From: CAYVJW01 sp964451885
GTDB taxonomy: Bacteria; Patescibacteriota; Gracilibacteria; UBA4473
Assembly: GCA_964451885.1 (NCBI GenBank)
Contig: CAYVJW010000010.1
Span: forward strand, 1-25,471
Direction of reading: 5' to 3'
Length of the DNA stretch: 25,471 bases
Shown: piece after piece, positions 6,955 through 14,335 of the stretch
Layout: each line of letters begins with the position of its first letter
How positions within the stretch are numbered: the stretch's first letter is position 1
The notes under the pieces: model-generated
Told to the model about the DNA's origin: nothing
The model's input: the letters and a program-made list of their open reading frames with translations, nothing else
Databases searched by the model: none
Position numbers and translations under genes: made by a program

Positions 6955-8676
6955 TTATCCATTAATAATATATCGCATTATCAGTAAATATTTTTCATCA
7001 AAAAATTCACCAAATTCTTCTTCTTTTATCCACTTGTATTCTACTATTTCTTTCCCATCAATTTCAACCTTCCCCCCTAAATATTCCGCCCTGAAAAACG
7101 AAACTCGTGCGCCAGTTATTTCCGAATCATGGCGTTTGAAGTTTTTTGGAAAAAGATACTTATAGACTCCCACTGGTTCATTATCTAAAAATCTCACATT
7201 CATGTCTTCTCCACATTCCTCTTTTAGTTCACGTTTCGCCGCAACGATCAACGTTTCTTCCTTATCTATTCCACCTTGCGGAAATTGCCAGGCATGATCT
7301 TTCCTTGGTTTTCTTACTATTAAAAATTCCTTGAGAGGGGTTGAGTACGGTCTTGAAAGTATCACTCCCGCAACTTCCCTCAATTCCCCACTCCAATTTG
7401 CCAATTCCAGCCAAAAATCCGGCCAGGATTTTGCTACGCATTCGGGATTGGTGATTTCGAAATCTAAACCTAAAACTGTTTTTACAACACCAAAGACCAT
7501 TGCAATCCGATGATCTTCATAAGATTTAATTTTTAATTTATAATTTTTAATTTTTGATTTTTGATTTCCTACTATTTTTATCTCATTTTTCATCACTTCA
7601 ACGCTTACTTCCAAATGCTGTAAACCCTCTGCCATTGCTTTTATTCGGTCGCATTCTTTTACCCGGAGGCTTTCGAGGCCTATAAAGTGTGATTTTCCAG
7701 TTGCGAAGGCTGCCAAGATCATGCCGGTCATGGAGACGTCGGGCATTTTTGAGAAATCTATCTTTCCCAATGGAAGTATTTTATCGGGAGGAATTATTTC
7801 AACTTTTTCTCCTACCCGCTTTATCTTTGCTCCGCATTTTTTGGCTACATCAAGGAATCTTTCATCTCCTTGGAGTGTTCGTGTACCAAAGTTTACAATA
7901 GAAATCGGCTGTTTATCGAGGATTGAAAAAGCAATCGGATAACTCGCAGAACTGCAGTCTGCGGGGATAGTATAGGTTCCGGGAGATTTTATGTCCGGAT
8001 AAACACGAAAATACGTGAAATCACCACTCACGTCTACTCTTACTCCCCAAATCTTCAACATTTCCAGAGTCATTTCTACATACGGGCGAGATAGAATTTT
8101 ATCAGTAATCTTTATCTCCAATCCTTCATCAATTCTCGAAGCGACCAAAAGTAATCCACTCAAAAACTGCGAAGAAGTCTTACCCGAAATTTCTATTATA
8201 CTTCTCCCCTTAATAAGGGGAGATTGAGAGGGGTTTTGGGAACAACCTTCACAGCCTTCCTCAAACCTTGCCGGCAAATACCCCTCTTCCCCCAAATACT
8301 CAATCCTTACTCCTAATTCCCCAACCGCCTTAAAAAGATCTCCAAACGGCCTCTCGTGCATCCTTTCCACTCCCCGAAGAGCAAAGCTCCCTTCAACAAG
8401 AGCCGACAATGTTGTGAGAAACCGAGCCGGAGTTCCCCCGTTTCCAATAAAATTATCTGAATTATTTCCTTTTAGTTTCCCAGGCGGAATAACTTTCCAT
8501 TCTTTTTTGCTTAATTTCTCAAATTTTACACCAAAATTAGCCAGTGCATTCCTTAAATACCGTACATCATCACATTCTAATAAATTTTTTAGTATGGTCG
8601 ATTTATTAGAAATGGCGGCTAATATCAAAGCGCGGTTTGATATGGATTTTGATCCAGGGACAGTAATTTTCTTCAT
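6955..8676 (-). CDS. aroA: EPSP synthase fused to a C-terminal Nudix hydrolase domain
   Basis: Residues 1 to about 427 are 3-phosphoshikimate 1-carboxyvinyltransferase (shikimate pathway). Key motifs are PGSKSISNR at 7-15, GNGGTPARF at 78-86, SGKTSSQF near 164-171, PDVSMTG with Asp313, RVKECDR at 338-344, and YEDHRIAM at 386-393. Residues about 432-573 are a Nudix domain with an intact box (GGIDKEET...RELKEECGE, 468-490). It is preceded by WQFPQGG as in RppH/Ap4A-pyrophosphohydrolase relatives. AroA alone is about 430 aa, so this is a true fusion. Two short insertions look repeat-derived: residues about 142-157 (DNA 8205-8253) and 371-385 (DNA 7522-7566). Both keep the frame and miss the catalytic motifs. 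The gene stands alone, with no other aro gene nearby. The Nudix substrate is unknown. Confidence 0.92.
   Translation of the reverse strand: MKKITVPGSKSISNRALILAAISNKSTILKNLLECDDVRYLRNALANFGVKFEKLSKKEWKVIPPGKLKGNNSDNFIGNGGTPARFLTTLSALVEGSFALRGVERMHERPFGDLFKAVGELGVRIEYLGEEGYLPARFEEGCEGCSQNPSQSPLIKGRSIIEISGKTSSQFLSGLLLVASRIDEGLEIKITDKILSRPYVEMTLEMLKIWGVRVDVSGDFTYFRVYPDIKSPGTYTIPADCSSASYPIAFSILDKQPISIVNFGTRTLQGDERFLDVAKKCGAKIKRVGEKVEIIPPDKILPLGKIDFSKMPDVSMTGMILAAFATGKSHFIGLESLRVKECDRIKAMAEGLQHLEVSVEVMKNEIKIVGNQKSKIKNYKLKIKSYEDHRIAMVFGVVKTVLGLDFEITNPECVAKSWPDFWLELANWSGELREVAGVILSRPYSTPLKEFLIVRKPRKDHAWQFPQGGIDKEETLIVAAKRELKEECGEDMNVRFLDNEPVGVYKYLFPKNFKRHDSEITGARVSFFRAEYLGGKVEIDGKEIVEYKWIKEEEFGEFFDEKYLLIMRYIING
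7522..7566. repeat. AT-rich repeat inserted in frame in aroA
   Basis: This stretch consists almost only of A and T, in units of TTTTTAATTT and TTTTTGATTT. It encodes the lysine-rich run NQKSKIKNYKLKIKS between a beta strand and the conserved YEDHR motif, where AroA proteins normally have a short turn. It resembles the AT-rich spacers at 4668-4705 and 17396-17440. Confidence 0.6.
8205..8253. repeat. Palindromic repeat (CTCCCCTT..AAGGGGAG) inserted in frame in aroA
   Basis: The core CTCCCCTTAATAAGGGGAG (8204-8222) is a near-perfect palindrome, followed by ATTGAGAGGGGTTTT. It encodes CSQNPSQSPLIKG, a peptide with no counterpart in typical AroA. A fragment sharing the 12-mer TTGAGAGGGGTT occurs again at 7331-7342, in the linker between the two domains of the same gene (SRPYSTPLKEF). 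Confidence 0.6.
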
Positions 8677-8749
8677 TTTAGTTTTCTTTATTTTGACTTG
8701 ATAACGTAATTTTAATACATATGTGTAAGTATATTTTAACTATATTATC

Positions 8750-8905
8750 ATGAATAAAGATAAAGAGTCCAATGTAGAAATGTCTGAAGAAAATGCCACT
8801 TTTCAAGCTTCCTTCATAACAGTCTCTGTAAGCGCTGGTATGGCCTGTATGTCAGGAATGCCGGGGAGGGAAATAAAGAAAAAACCTTCCAAGTGGCGGA
8901 GGTAA
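8750..8905 (+). CDS. Small hypothetical protein (51 aa)
   Basis: The ATG at 8750 opens a 51-codon frame ending in TAA. The product has an acidic N-terminus (MNKDKESNVEMSEEN), a small-residue, methionine-rich centre (SVSAGMACMSGMPG) and a basic C-terminus (KKKPSKWRR). It matches no family I know. It is divergent from aroA and precedes the 107-aa gene by 19 bp on the same strand, which suggests a two-gene unit. The amino-acid order (charged leader, small-residue core) is compatible with a short membrane-active or modified peptide, but there is no direct evidence for that. No strong ribosome-binding site is seen. Confidence 0.4.
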   Translation: MNKDKESNVEMSEENATFQASFITVSVSAGMACMSGMPGREIKKKPSKWRR

Positions 8906-8924
8906 TTATTTTTGATCTTTTACA

Positions 8925-9248
8925 ATGGAAAAACAACGCAGCTATGAAGCTGATGTCGGCAATTTCCTTATTATTTATATACTGGGAAAAATGGATTCGT
9001 ATATTGCGGAAATCACGAAGGTAAACCCATTGGAAGTGAAGGTTGAGGAAACCGGGTCTTATTCATGTCTTAAAACAGGACTTGTTCAGGCAAAAGAAAC
9101 AGAAATGTTTCAACGCGATCTTCGGAAGAAGACACATCGTTTTCTCGAAGAAGTAAAAAGGAATGATCAAGAAGTATTTTGTGGCTTGACCAGGCTTGGC
9201 TGCAAGGATGGAAAGCTACGCAAAGTTTTATTACCATCGGCAGAGTAA
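8925..9248 (+). CDS. Hypothetical protein (107 aa)
   Basis: This 107-aa frame lies downstream of the 51-aa frame and is convergent with the pilB gene. Residues 10-45 have alternating hydrophobic and charged stretches (GNFLIIYILGKMDSYIAEITKVNPLEVKVEE) suggesting a small alpha/beta domain. A charged helix (FQRDLRKKTHRFLEEVKRNDQEV) and a short tail with Cys residues follow. I recognise no family. Balanced amino-acid use and uninterrupted length support it being real. It has no signal peptide. Confidence 0.5.
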   Translation: MEKQRSYEADVGNFLIIYILGKMDSYIAEITKVNPLEVKVEETGSYSCLKTGLVQAKETEMFQRDLRKKTHRFLEEVKRNDQEVFCGLTRLGCKDGKLRKVLLPSAE

Positions 9249-9277
9249 GTTCATTTTTTACTACTAATTGTTTACTG

Positions 9278-10912
9278 TTATCCTGTCACCCTATATATCT
9301 CCTCCAACGTCGTTTTCCCACTCAACACCTTCAATATCCCGTCTTCATAAAGTGACAGAAAATCTGTTTTTTCTCTTAGGTATTTTTCGATATCCACGTC
9401 TGATTTTCCCTTTAAGATTAATTTTTTCAGTTCCTTTGTTACTAAAAAAGACTCGCAGATTACGCTTCTCCCTAAATATCCGGTATGGTAACAGGCTTCA
9501 CAACCTACTTTTTCCGGAATTTCTTTTAAAATATTTAAATTTGGGGCGACTTTTTTAAGTTGTTTGATACTTTTGAGGAGTTTTAGATCTTTTGTAATCG
9601 GTTTCATTTTCGCGCATCCACATACTTTTCGTACAAGCCTTTGGGCAAACACGGCGTTAAGGCTGGAAGCAATGTTATAATCTTCCAGTCCCATACTTCT
9701 TAGCCGGGCAATAGCCCCAACGGCTGAGTTTGTATGTAATGAGCTAAAAACTATGTGTCCCGTAAGAGAGGCTTCTGAGACTAGCTTTGCTGTCGGAAGT
9801 CCTCGAATTTCGCCGATTAATATTACATCCGGATCATGCCAAAGAAGCGCTTTCAGCCCGCTTGAAAAAGTGTAGCCTTGTTTTTCGTTTATGGGAGATT
9901 GGGAAACTCCTTCCATATGGTATTCAACCGGATTTTCAAGTGTAACTAGTTTTCTGCTAGGTGAATTAAGTCCTGAAATCATTGAATATAATGTTGTCGT
10001 TTTTCCGCAGCCGGTCGGACCGGTGACCAAGACCATTCCTTCCTTTTGTTCCAGGGCTTCTGAAATTTTTGCTTTTGCGGGATCTGAAAATCCAAGTTCT
10101 TTAAAATCCTTGATTCCATTTTGAGGATCTAATATGCGCATTACCACAGAATCCAAGTTTTCTGTCGGGAGTGTTGACACCCGAATATCAATCCTTCGGC
10201 TATTTGCCCCAATCGTTATTCGCCCGTCTTGTGGGATGTCGGACAGGTTTGATTGCATTCCGCTTTCGTATTTAATCCGGGTGATTATTTTCTTTGCTTT
10301 TTCGTATGTAATTGTAAGTACAGGATGTAGAACTCCGTCAATTCGAAATCTTAACAATACTTCGTCATTCATCGGCTGAAAGTGTATATCTGATACCCTT
10401 GAAGCGATAGCGGTTAGTTCTATTTCATTTATAGCTTTTTCCGGTACTAGTATGCTTATTTTCCTTTTCAGTTCCTGGAAAGTTTTTACTCTGTGTTCTA
10501 GTGTTTCTGTTGATTCTTCTTCAAAATTACTCCTTATTCTTACCTTTTTTTTGTTTAATAACTCGGATTTATAAGCTTCCATGGCTTCTTTTAATCCGCT
10601 TTGTGAACACAGATGAATTTCCGGGTTTAGTTTTTCTGATTTTAATTTTTCTGCTAATAATCTTGTTTTTTCTGTTTTTGGGTCAATGGCAGCTACTTTT
10701 AGTACTTTCTTATCATGATAAAAAGGAATTAATTTCGCTTTTTTTGCCTCTATCTGTGAAACAGTTTTCAAGATATCAATGTTGTTGAATGGGACCTTCC
10801 CGATATCTACATAGGGATATCCAAGTTTATTTGCATTTTTAATTACTTCCCGTTCTTCGAATTCACGGTTTATTTGTGATATGGGAGTGTTTTTGGGTTC
10901 AAAAATTGCCAT
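9278..10912 (-). CDS. pilB: Type IV pilus assembly / type II secretion ATPase (PilB/GspE)
   Basis: This hexameric motor ATPase extends type IV pili. In candidate phyla bacteria such pili are linked to DNA uptake and host attachment. Counting from the ATG at 10912 (544 aa), the N-terminal GspE/PilB domain spans about 15-125. A core region with SDIHFQP is near 174-180, followed by Walker A GPTGCGKT at 298-305, the Asp box LENPVEY, and Walker B VILIGEIR near 363-370. The HTNSAVGAIARL motif is also present. A CxC and a CxxC pair in the C-terminal part form the zinc site of the GspE group. The frame stays open upstream to 10954, but the promoter at 10919-10947 makes 10912 the likely start and the mRNA leaderless. 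No other pilus gene is in the window. Confidence 0.92.
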   Translation of the reverse strand: MAIFEPKNTPISQINREFEEREVIKNANKLGYPYVDIGKVPFNNIDILKTVSQIEAKKAKLIPFYHDKKVLKVAAIDPKTEKTRLLAEKLKSEKLNPEIHLCSQSGLKEAMEAYKSELLNKKKVRIRSNFEEESTETLEHRVKTFQELKRKISILVPEKAINEIELTAIASRVSDIHFQPMNDEVLLRFRIDGVLHPVLTITYEKAKKIITRIKYESGMQSNLSDIPQDGRITIGANSRRIDIRVSTLPTENLDSVVMRILDPQNGIKDFKELGFSDPAKAKISEALEQKEGMVLVTGPTGCGKTTTLYSMISGLNSPSRKLVTLENPVEYHMEGVSQSPINEKQGYTFSSGLKALLWHDPDVILIGEIRGLPTAKLVSEASLTGHIVFSSLHTNSAVGAIARLRSMGLEDYNIASSLNAVFAQRLVRKVCGCAKMKPITKDLKLLKSIKQLKKVAPNLNILKEIPEKVGCEACYHTGYLGRSVICESFLVTKELKKLILKGKSDVDIEKYLREKTDFLSLYEDGILKVLSGKTTLEEIYRVTG

Positions 10913-10918
10913 CGTATT

Positions 10919-10947
10919 ATTATACCCTAGTTTAAAGGATAAATCAA
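10919..10947 (-). promoter_or_regulatory. Predicted pilB promoter giving a leaderless mRNA
   Basis: On the minus strand this reads TTGATT, 17 bp, then a perfect TATAAT at 10919-10924. Only six bases (AATACG) separate the -10 box from the ATG at 10912, so transcription should begin at or next to the A of the start codon. It is back to back with the rpmH promoter. Confidence 0.65.
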
Positions 10948-10976
10948 TTGACAACCCATGCTTTAATCAATAAAGT
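10948..10976 (+). promoter_or_regulatory. Predicted rpmH operon promoter
   Basis: TTGACA at 10948-10953 is a perfect -35 box. After 17 bp comes TAAAGT (four of six matches to the -10 consensus). The predicted start near 10983 gives a leader of about 26 nt before rpmH. Confidence 0.55.
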
Positions 10977-11008
10977 CTAAAAAGTAAAATTAATCTCTCT
11001 TCAATAAC

Positions 11009-11161
11009 ATGTTATCCAAAACTCGTTGGCGAAAAAGGCTTCGAACTCATGGTTTTCGTGCCCGAATGCAGACAAAAACCGGTCGCAGGATTATTGCCGC
11101 CAGAAGAAAGAAAGGGAGGGCAATGCTTAGTGTCGCACCGAAGCAAACATCATGGAAATGA
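11009..11161 (+). CDS. rpmH: 50S ribosomal protein L34
   Basis: This 50-aa basic protein carries the L34 signature KRLRTHGFRARMQTKTGRR, followed by the arginine/lysine-rich helix AARRKKGR. Bacterial L34 is usually 44-47 aa, so this one has a slightly longer C-terminus (AMLSVAPKQTSWK) and ends with TGA. The first residues (MLSKTRWRKR) differ from the common MKRTYQPS start. It leads the rpmH-rnpA-yidC cluster, an order conserved across bacteria near the replication origin. Confidence 0.93.
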   Translation: MLSKTRWRKRLRTHGFRARMQTKTGRRIIAARRKKGRAMLSVAPKQTSWK

Positions 11162-11183
11162 GATGAACTTAGTTGGTAGATGG

Positions 11184-11231
11184 TAGAACTTAGAGAAAAA
11201 AATTATATCTCTTTTTATAATCTAAGTTCTA
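11184..11231. repeat. 11-bp perfect inverted repeat between rpmH and rnpA
   Basis: TAGAACTTAGA at 11184-11194 is perfectly complementary to TCTAAGTTCTA at 11221-11231, around a 26-nt A/T-rich loop that has an internal GAGA..TCTC pair. The RNA hairpin would lie seven bases before the rnpA start codon and include a TATAAT hexamer. It could be a processing or attenuation site, or a small palindromic repeat. It is not followed by a U-tract, so it is not a standard terminator. Confidence 0.55.
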
Positions 11232-11237
11232 ATTCCA

Positions 11238-11603
11238 ATGATCTCAAAGCCTTATCGTTTCACTTCCCGTCTCTTCGACCGGTGTTTTAAAAGATCTCGG
11301 AAATTTCGGGCTGGAAAAATTATGTTTTTGACTTCGGATACCAAAGGTTCTCGGCCTCATTTTTCTGTAGTGGTGGGAACTAAATATTCCAAAAAAGCTG
11401 TGATTCGCAATCGGCTTCGACGCCAACTTTATGAAATTATCCGTAAAAGAGTACTTCCTTATTTTCATGGGAAAAATGTCATTTGCCTTTACAATGGAGA
11501 CAAAAACGGGCAAAATTCTTCGGATCTGCAAAAGTCATTTTTTCAGTTTTTGAGTTTTATGAAAAGGGTGCAAGGGGCAGGAAGGAAAAGAATTAGAAAT
11601 TAA
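11238..11603 (+). CDS. rnpA: Ribonuclease P protein component
   Basis: This 121-aa basic protein binds RNase P RNA for 5' maturation of tRNA. It has the family order: an N-terminal FTSRLFDRCFKRSRKFRAG strand and helix, a central FSVVVGTKYSKKAVIRNR segment, and the RNR motif RNRLRRQLYEIIR that contacts RNA. It sits between rpmH and yidC as expected. The C-terminus is rich in basic residues. No strong ribosome-binding site is present. A perfect inverted repeat lies just upstream of its start. Confidence 0.93.
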   Translation: MISKPYRFTSRLFDRCFKRSRKFRAGKIMFLTSDTKGSRPHFSVVVGTKYSKKAVIRNRLRRQLYEIIRKRVLPYFHGKNVICLYNGDKNGQNSSDLQKSFFQFLSFMKRVQGAGRKRIRN

Positions 11604-11626
11604 AAATTCTATGTATCAAGTATTTA

Positions 11627-12877
11627 ATGAAAAAATTCAACGAATTCATAAAATCTTTTTTCATCTGGTTTATTGTCTTTTATTTACTGTTACTTGTGAC
11701 AGATTCTTTTTTTGCGTCTGATAAGGAGGTGCAAAAGATTTCAGAAATTAATATTGTTCCGGTTTCCCAATCTATTGTCGTAGGGAATCTTGCAGAATTC
11801 ACTGTGGATAACCGTCTTTCTGAAAAGATTTCGTTTACTTCACCCTGTGAGAAGGCCGGTACTCTGAATATCTTTCGGATTGTGAATAATCAACAAGTCA
11901 GTATTTCAAATTTTGAAAAATGTGACGGAAGAACTGTTCCAAATTTAAGTATTCCTTCAAACAGTTCCGCTTATTTTGCTTTTAAGGATTTTAATGCGGA
12001 TACTTTTTCCGAGGAGGGTAAATATCAAGTTGAAATGAAGTTTAGTACTGAAAATGGGAATGAGATGGCTATTCTCTCCGGACAGGTTGAGTTTGAGGAA
12101 CCGGGTATTTTCAGGCAGCTTTTTCGCGCTTTGATCTCCAAGCCGCTTTTTAATCTGCTTGTTTTCTTTACTAAAAATATTCCCGGTCATTCATTCGGTT
12201 GGTCTATTATCATATTGACGGTTCTTGTGAGGATCCTCCTTTTTATTCCCAATCAAAAAGCCATGCGTTCACAGCATGAACTTCAAAGGCTCCAGCCTAA
12301 GATGGAGGAATTGAAACGAAAGTACGGAAAAAACCAGCAGATGATGGCTCTTAAGACTATGGAACTTTATAAAACTCATAAGATAAATCCTATGAGTTCC
12401 TGCCTTCCGATTTTATTTCAGATGCCATTTTTGATTGGCATTTATTTTGTGGTGAGGGAGGGGCTTTCGCCGCATCTTGATTATCTGTTGTATTCTTTTA
12501 ATAAAGGTGTAGATTTAAGTGTCGTGGATCCGATTTTTTTGACTATGGATTTGGGGAAACTGCCGATTTGGTGGGGACTTCCGATTTTAGTAGCAGGGGT
12601 TCAGTTTATGGCTATGAAACTTTCTTTTGCTACAGCGGAAAAGAGAAAAAAAGCAACAAAGTCCCCCACTCCGGAACCGGAGGGGATTGCCGGCCAAATG
12701 CAACAGATGCAAAAGATGATGCTCTATTTTATGCCGGTGATGATCGGGTTTTTTACCGCTACTTTTCCGGCGGCAGTGGGGATTTACTGGTTTACTTCTA
12801 CGGTTTTTGGAGTTATTCAGCAGAAGGTGCTTTATTGGCAGATGGATAAACCGCATGTAGTAAGGGTTAAAAATTAA
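11627..12877 (+). CDS. yidC: Membrane protein insertase YidC/Oxa1
   Basis: This 416-aa insertase folds and inserts membrane proteins. Residues 8-30 are the first membrane helix and about 35-165 an extracytoplasmic beta-type domain (shorter than the proteobacterial P1 domain). From 172 on comes the conserved YidC core. HSFGWSIIILTVLVRILLF carries Arg202, the groove arginine. A charged cytoplasmic coiled coil (NQKAMRSQHELQRLQPKMEELKRKYG in shape) follows, then NPMSSCLPILFQMPFLIGIYF, PIWWGLPILVAGVQF and a last helix pair. It starts 23 bp after rnpA, in one transcription unit. Confidence 0.95.
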   Translation: MKKFNEFIKSFFIWFIVFYLLLLVTDSFFASDKEVQKISEINIVPVSQSIVVGNLAEFTVDNRLSEKISFTSPCEKAGTLNIFRIVNNQQVSISNFEKCDGRTVPNLSIPSNSSAYFAFKDFNADTFSEEGKYQVEMKFSTENGNEMAILSGQVEFEEPGIFRQLFRALISKPLFNLLVFFTKNIPGHSFGWSIIILTVLVRILLFIPNQKAMRSQHELQRLQPKMEELKRKYGKNQQMMALKTMELYKTHKINPMSSCLPILFQMPFLIGIYFVVREGLSPHLDYLLYSFNKGVDLSVVDPIFLTMDLGKLPIWWGLPILVAGVQFMAMKLSFATAEKRKKATKSPTPEPEGIAGQMQQMQKMMLYFMPVMIGFFTATFPAAVGIYWFTSTVFGVIQQKVLYWQMDKPHVVRVKN

Positions 12878-12910
12878 AAAAGTTCCCCCAAGCATCCATG
12901 CCGAGGGGAA
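12873..12910 (-). terminator. Predicted intrinsic terminator of the S41 protease gene
   Basis: Read on the minus strand, TTCCCC (12905-12910) pairs with GGGGAA (12883-12888) around a loop that can itself pair GCAT with ATGC. CTTTTTTAATTTTT follows. It lies about 40 nt past the protease stop codon and overlaps the end of yidC on the opposite strand. On the plus strand there is no U-tract, so it should act mainly on the minus-strand gene. Confidence 0.55.
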
Positions 12911-12951
12911 GGTCGTTTTAGAAGACACGAAAACCGATGTTACTGGTGTCG

Positions 12952-14190
12952 TCACTTCAAATACTCAAGTGCTCGCTCGATCAAATCCTCCCCCATTGGT
13001 ACTTCGATGTCTGGTTTGATACCTATACTACTAACTGTTTTTCCAGACGGGGTTTCCCATTTTCCTGATGTGATTAGCAGTGCTCCGTTTGTGATAGGTT
13101 CCCCACTCGATGTCAATCTCGATATCAGTGGGATTGATTTTTGGCTCGTCCCTTTCCCATAACTCCTTCTTCCTATGACAGTAGCTCTTCCGTTTTCCTG
13201 GAGGGCAGCAGTCACGACTTCAGAGGCTGAGGCAGACCCACTATCGATAAGGACAACCATAGGGATGCCTTCGGCAATGAGTGTTTCGTCCGCAACAAAT
13301 GGTGCTTCGGCCACAAAGTCTTCAAGGTTTTCATCATAGTCTTTGTACAACCAAAACATGATTGTTAGGTCTTCTTTGAGGAAAATGTTTGACGTTTCGA
13401 TGGACGCGTCAAGTTTTCCTCCCAGATTGTTGGTGAAATCCAGGATTAGTCCCGAAATCGGCTTGGAAAACCCCGTTACCGCTTGGTCGATTTCTTTCGC
13501 CGTTTTTTCTCCGAAATATTCAACCTTCACATAGCCGACATCCTTACCAACTATTTTTGAGAACACTGATGGAATACGCACTTTTTCACGAGTGATCGTG
13601 ATAGAAGGAAGCTTTTCCTTTGTTCCAGGACGATTAATATCGATCATTACGGATGTCCCTGGTTTTCCGATAAGAAGAGTCTTGATTTCACTAGTGGTGA
13701 GGTTTTCCATGAATTCTCCGTTTACGGTGATGATTTCGTCTCCTTTCTGGATACCGGCGCGTTTGGCAGGACCATCAAAGACATTTCTGATCATTGGCAG
13801 CTTTTTGTCTTCTTTCCGAAAGGATATGCCGATTCCCCCAGAAATCTCCTGGTTGTGGACTTCTTCTTTTTTGCGATATTCCTCTTCTGGAAGGTAGTCA
13901 GAGTGTTCATCCACGATCTTTGCCATAGCTTCAATACAGGGGATGGTGTCTAATTCTCCTTCTTCTTCTGGTTTCTTGGGCAGTTTTCTGAACTTTTCAC
14001 ATGCATGGATCAGTTCCCCTATATCAGGGGGGTAAAGGGCATGTTTCATGATCAGAGCTAACGCTTTCGCCGAGTCCGGCCATCCGTATGGTGGGTAGGA
14101 ATGTGCAGGTGTTGCTCCAGAAACTATGAAAATAGCTCCCAGACAAATAATGAGTCCCCATTTCGATACAATTTTAAAAACATGCATCAT
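12952..14190 (-). CDS. ctpA: Secreted S41 C-terminal processing protease with PDZ domain
   Basis: This CtpA/Prc-family serine protease trims or degrades envelope proteins. I start it at the second in-frame ATG (14190, 412 aa) because AGGAGG lies six bases before it. The frame extends nine codons further to 14217, but that part encodes the Shine-Dalgarno itself (RRRRR). In the 412-aa numbering, residues 1-31 are a signal peptide ending near PAHS. The PDZ domain is at about 115-200. The protease core has the catalytic dyad Ser321 in GSASASE and Lys346 in GKGTSQ, 25 residues apart as in known Ctp enzymes. The Cys residues at 64 and 85 (HAC, IPC) in the N-terminal helical region might pair. It is convergent with yidC, with a terminator between. 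Confidence 0.92.
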   Translation of the reverse strand: MMHVFKIVSKWGLIICLGAIFIVSGATPAHSYPPYGWPDSAKALALIMKHALYPPDIGELIHACEKFRKLPKKPEEEGELDTIPCIEAMAKIVDEHSDYLPEEEYRKKEEVHNQEISGGIGISFRKEDKKLPMIRNVFDGPAKRAGIQKGDEIITVNGEFMENLTTSEIKTLLIGKPGTSVMIDINRPGTKEKLPSITITREKVRIPSVFSKIVGKDVGYVKVEYFGEKTAKEIDQAVTGFSKPISGLILDFTNNLGGKLDASIETSNIFLKEDLTIMFWLYKDYDENLEDFVAEAPFVADETLIAEGIPMVVLIDSGSASASEVVTAALQENGRATVIGRRSYGKGTSQKSIPLISRLTSSGEPITNGALLITSGKWETPSGKTVSSIGIKPDIEVPMGEDLIERALEYLK

Positions 14191-14237
14191 GACTCGCCTC
14201 CTTCTCCTCGTGGGCATTGACTACGGTTTAAGGGTTT

Positions 14238-14247
14238 AACGCGCGTT
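14238..14247. promoter_or_regulatory. Perfect 10-bp palindrome AACGCGCGTT upstream of the protease gene
   Basis: AACGCGCGTT is a GC-rich palindrome in an AT-rich spacer, 48 bp upstream of the protease start. It could be an operator for a dimeric regulator, but there is no second copy and no identified regulator. Confidence 0.25.
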
Positions 14248-14335
14248 TGTTTTTCGAGCTGGCAAAGAGCAATTGTTATTAATAGGGTTATTTTCGGGAA
14301 TGTAAATTTTTTTTTATTTTTTTGTTATTGGTTAG

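Noticed and set aside
8693..8721. TTGACT-N17-TACATA as promoter of the 51-aa gene
   Set aside because: The -35 is fair but the -10 is poor and several other AT hexamers fit equally well. Not listed as a feature.
10912..11240. Replication origin next to rpmH
   Set aside because: The rpmH-rnpA-yidC cluster often lies near oriC, but I saw no dnaA gene and no cluster of DnaA boxes. The only perfect TTATCCACA I noticed is inside the 767-aa gene at 18361.
12878..12960. Possible frameshifted C-terminal extension of yidC (EGKVVLEDTKTDVTG in another frame)
   Set aside because: YidC is complete without it, and the stretch overlaps a predicted terminator and the opposite gene end. Coding-like but unsupported.
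14191..14217. Start of the S41 protease at the most upstream ATG
   Set aside because: Those codons read RRRRR because they contain the AGGAGG ribosome-binding site of the ATG at 14190, which also gives a proper signal peptide.
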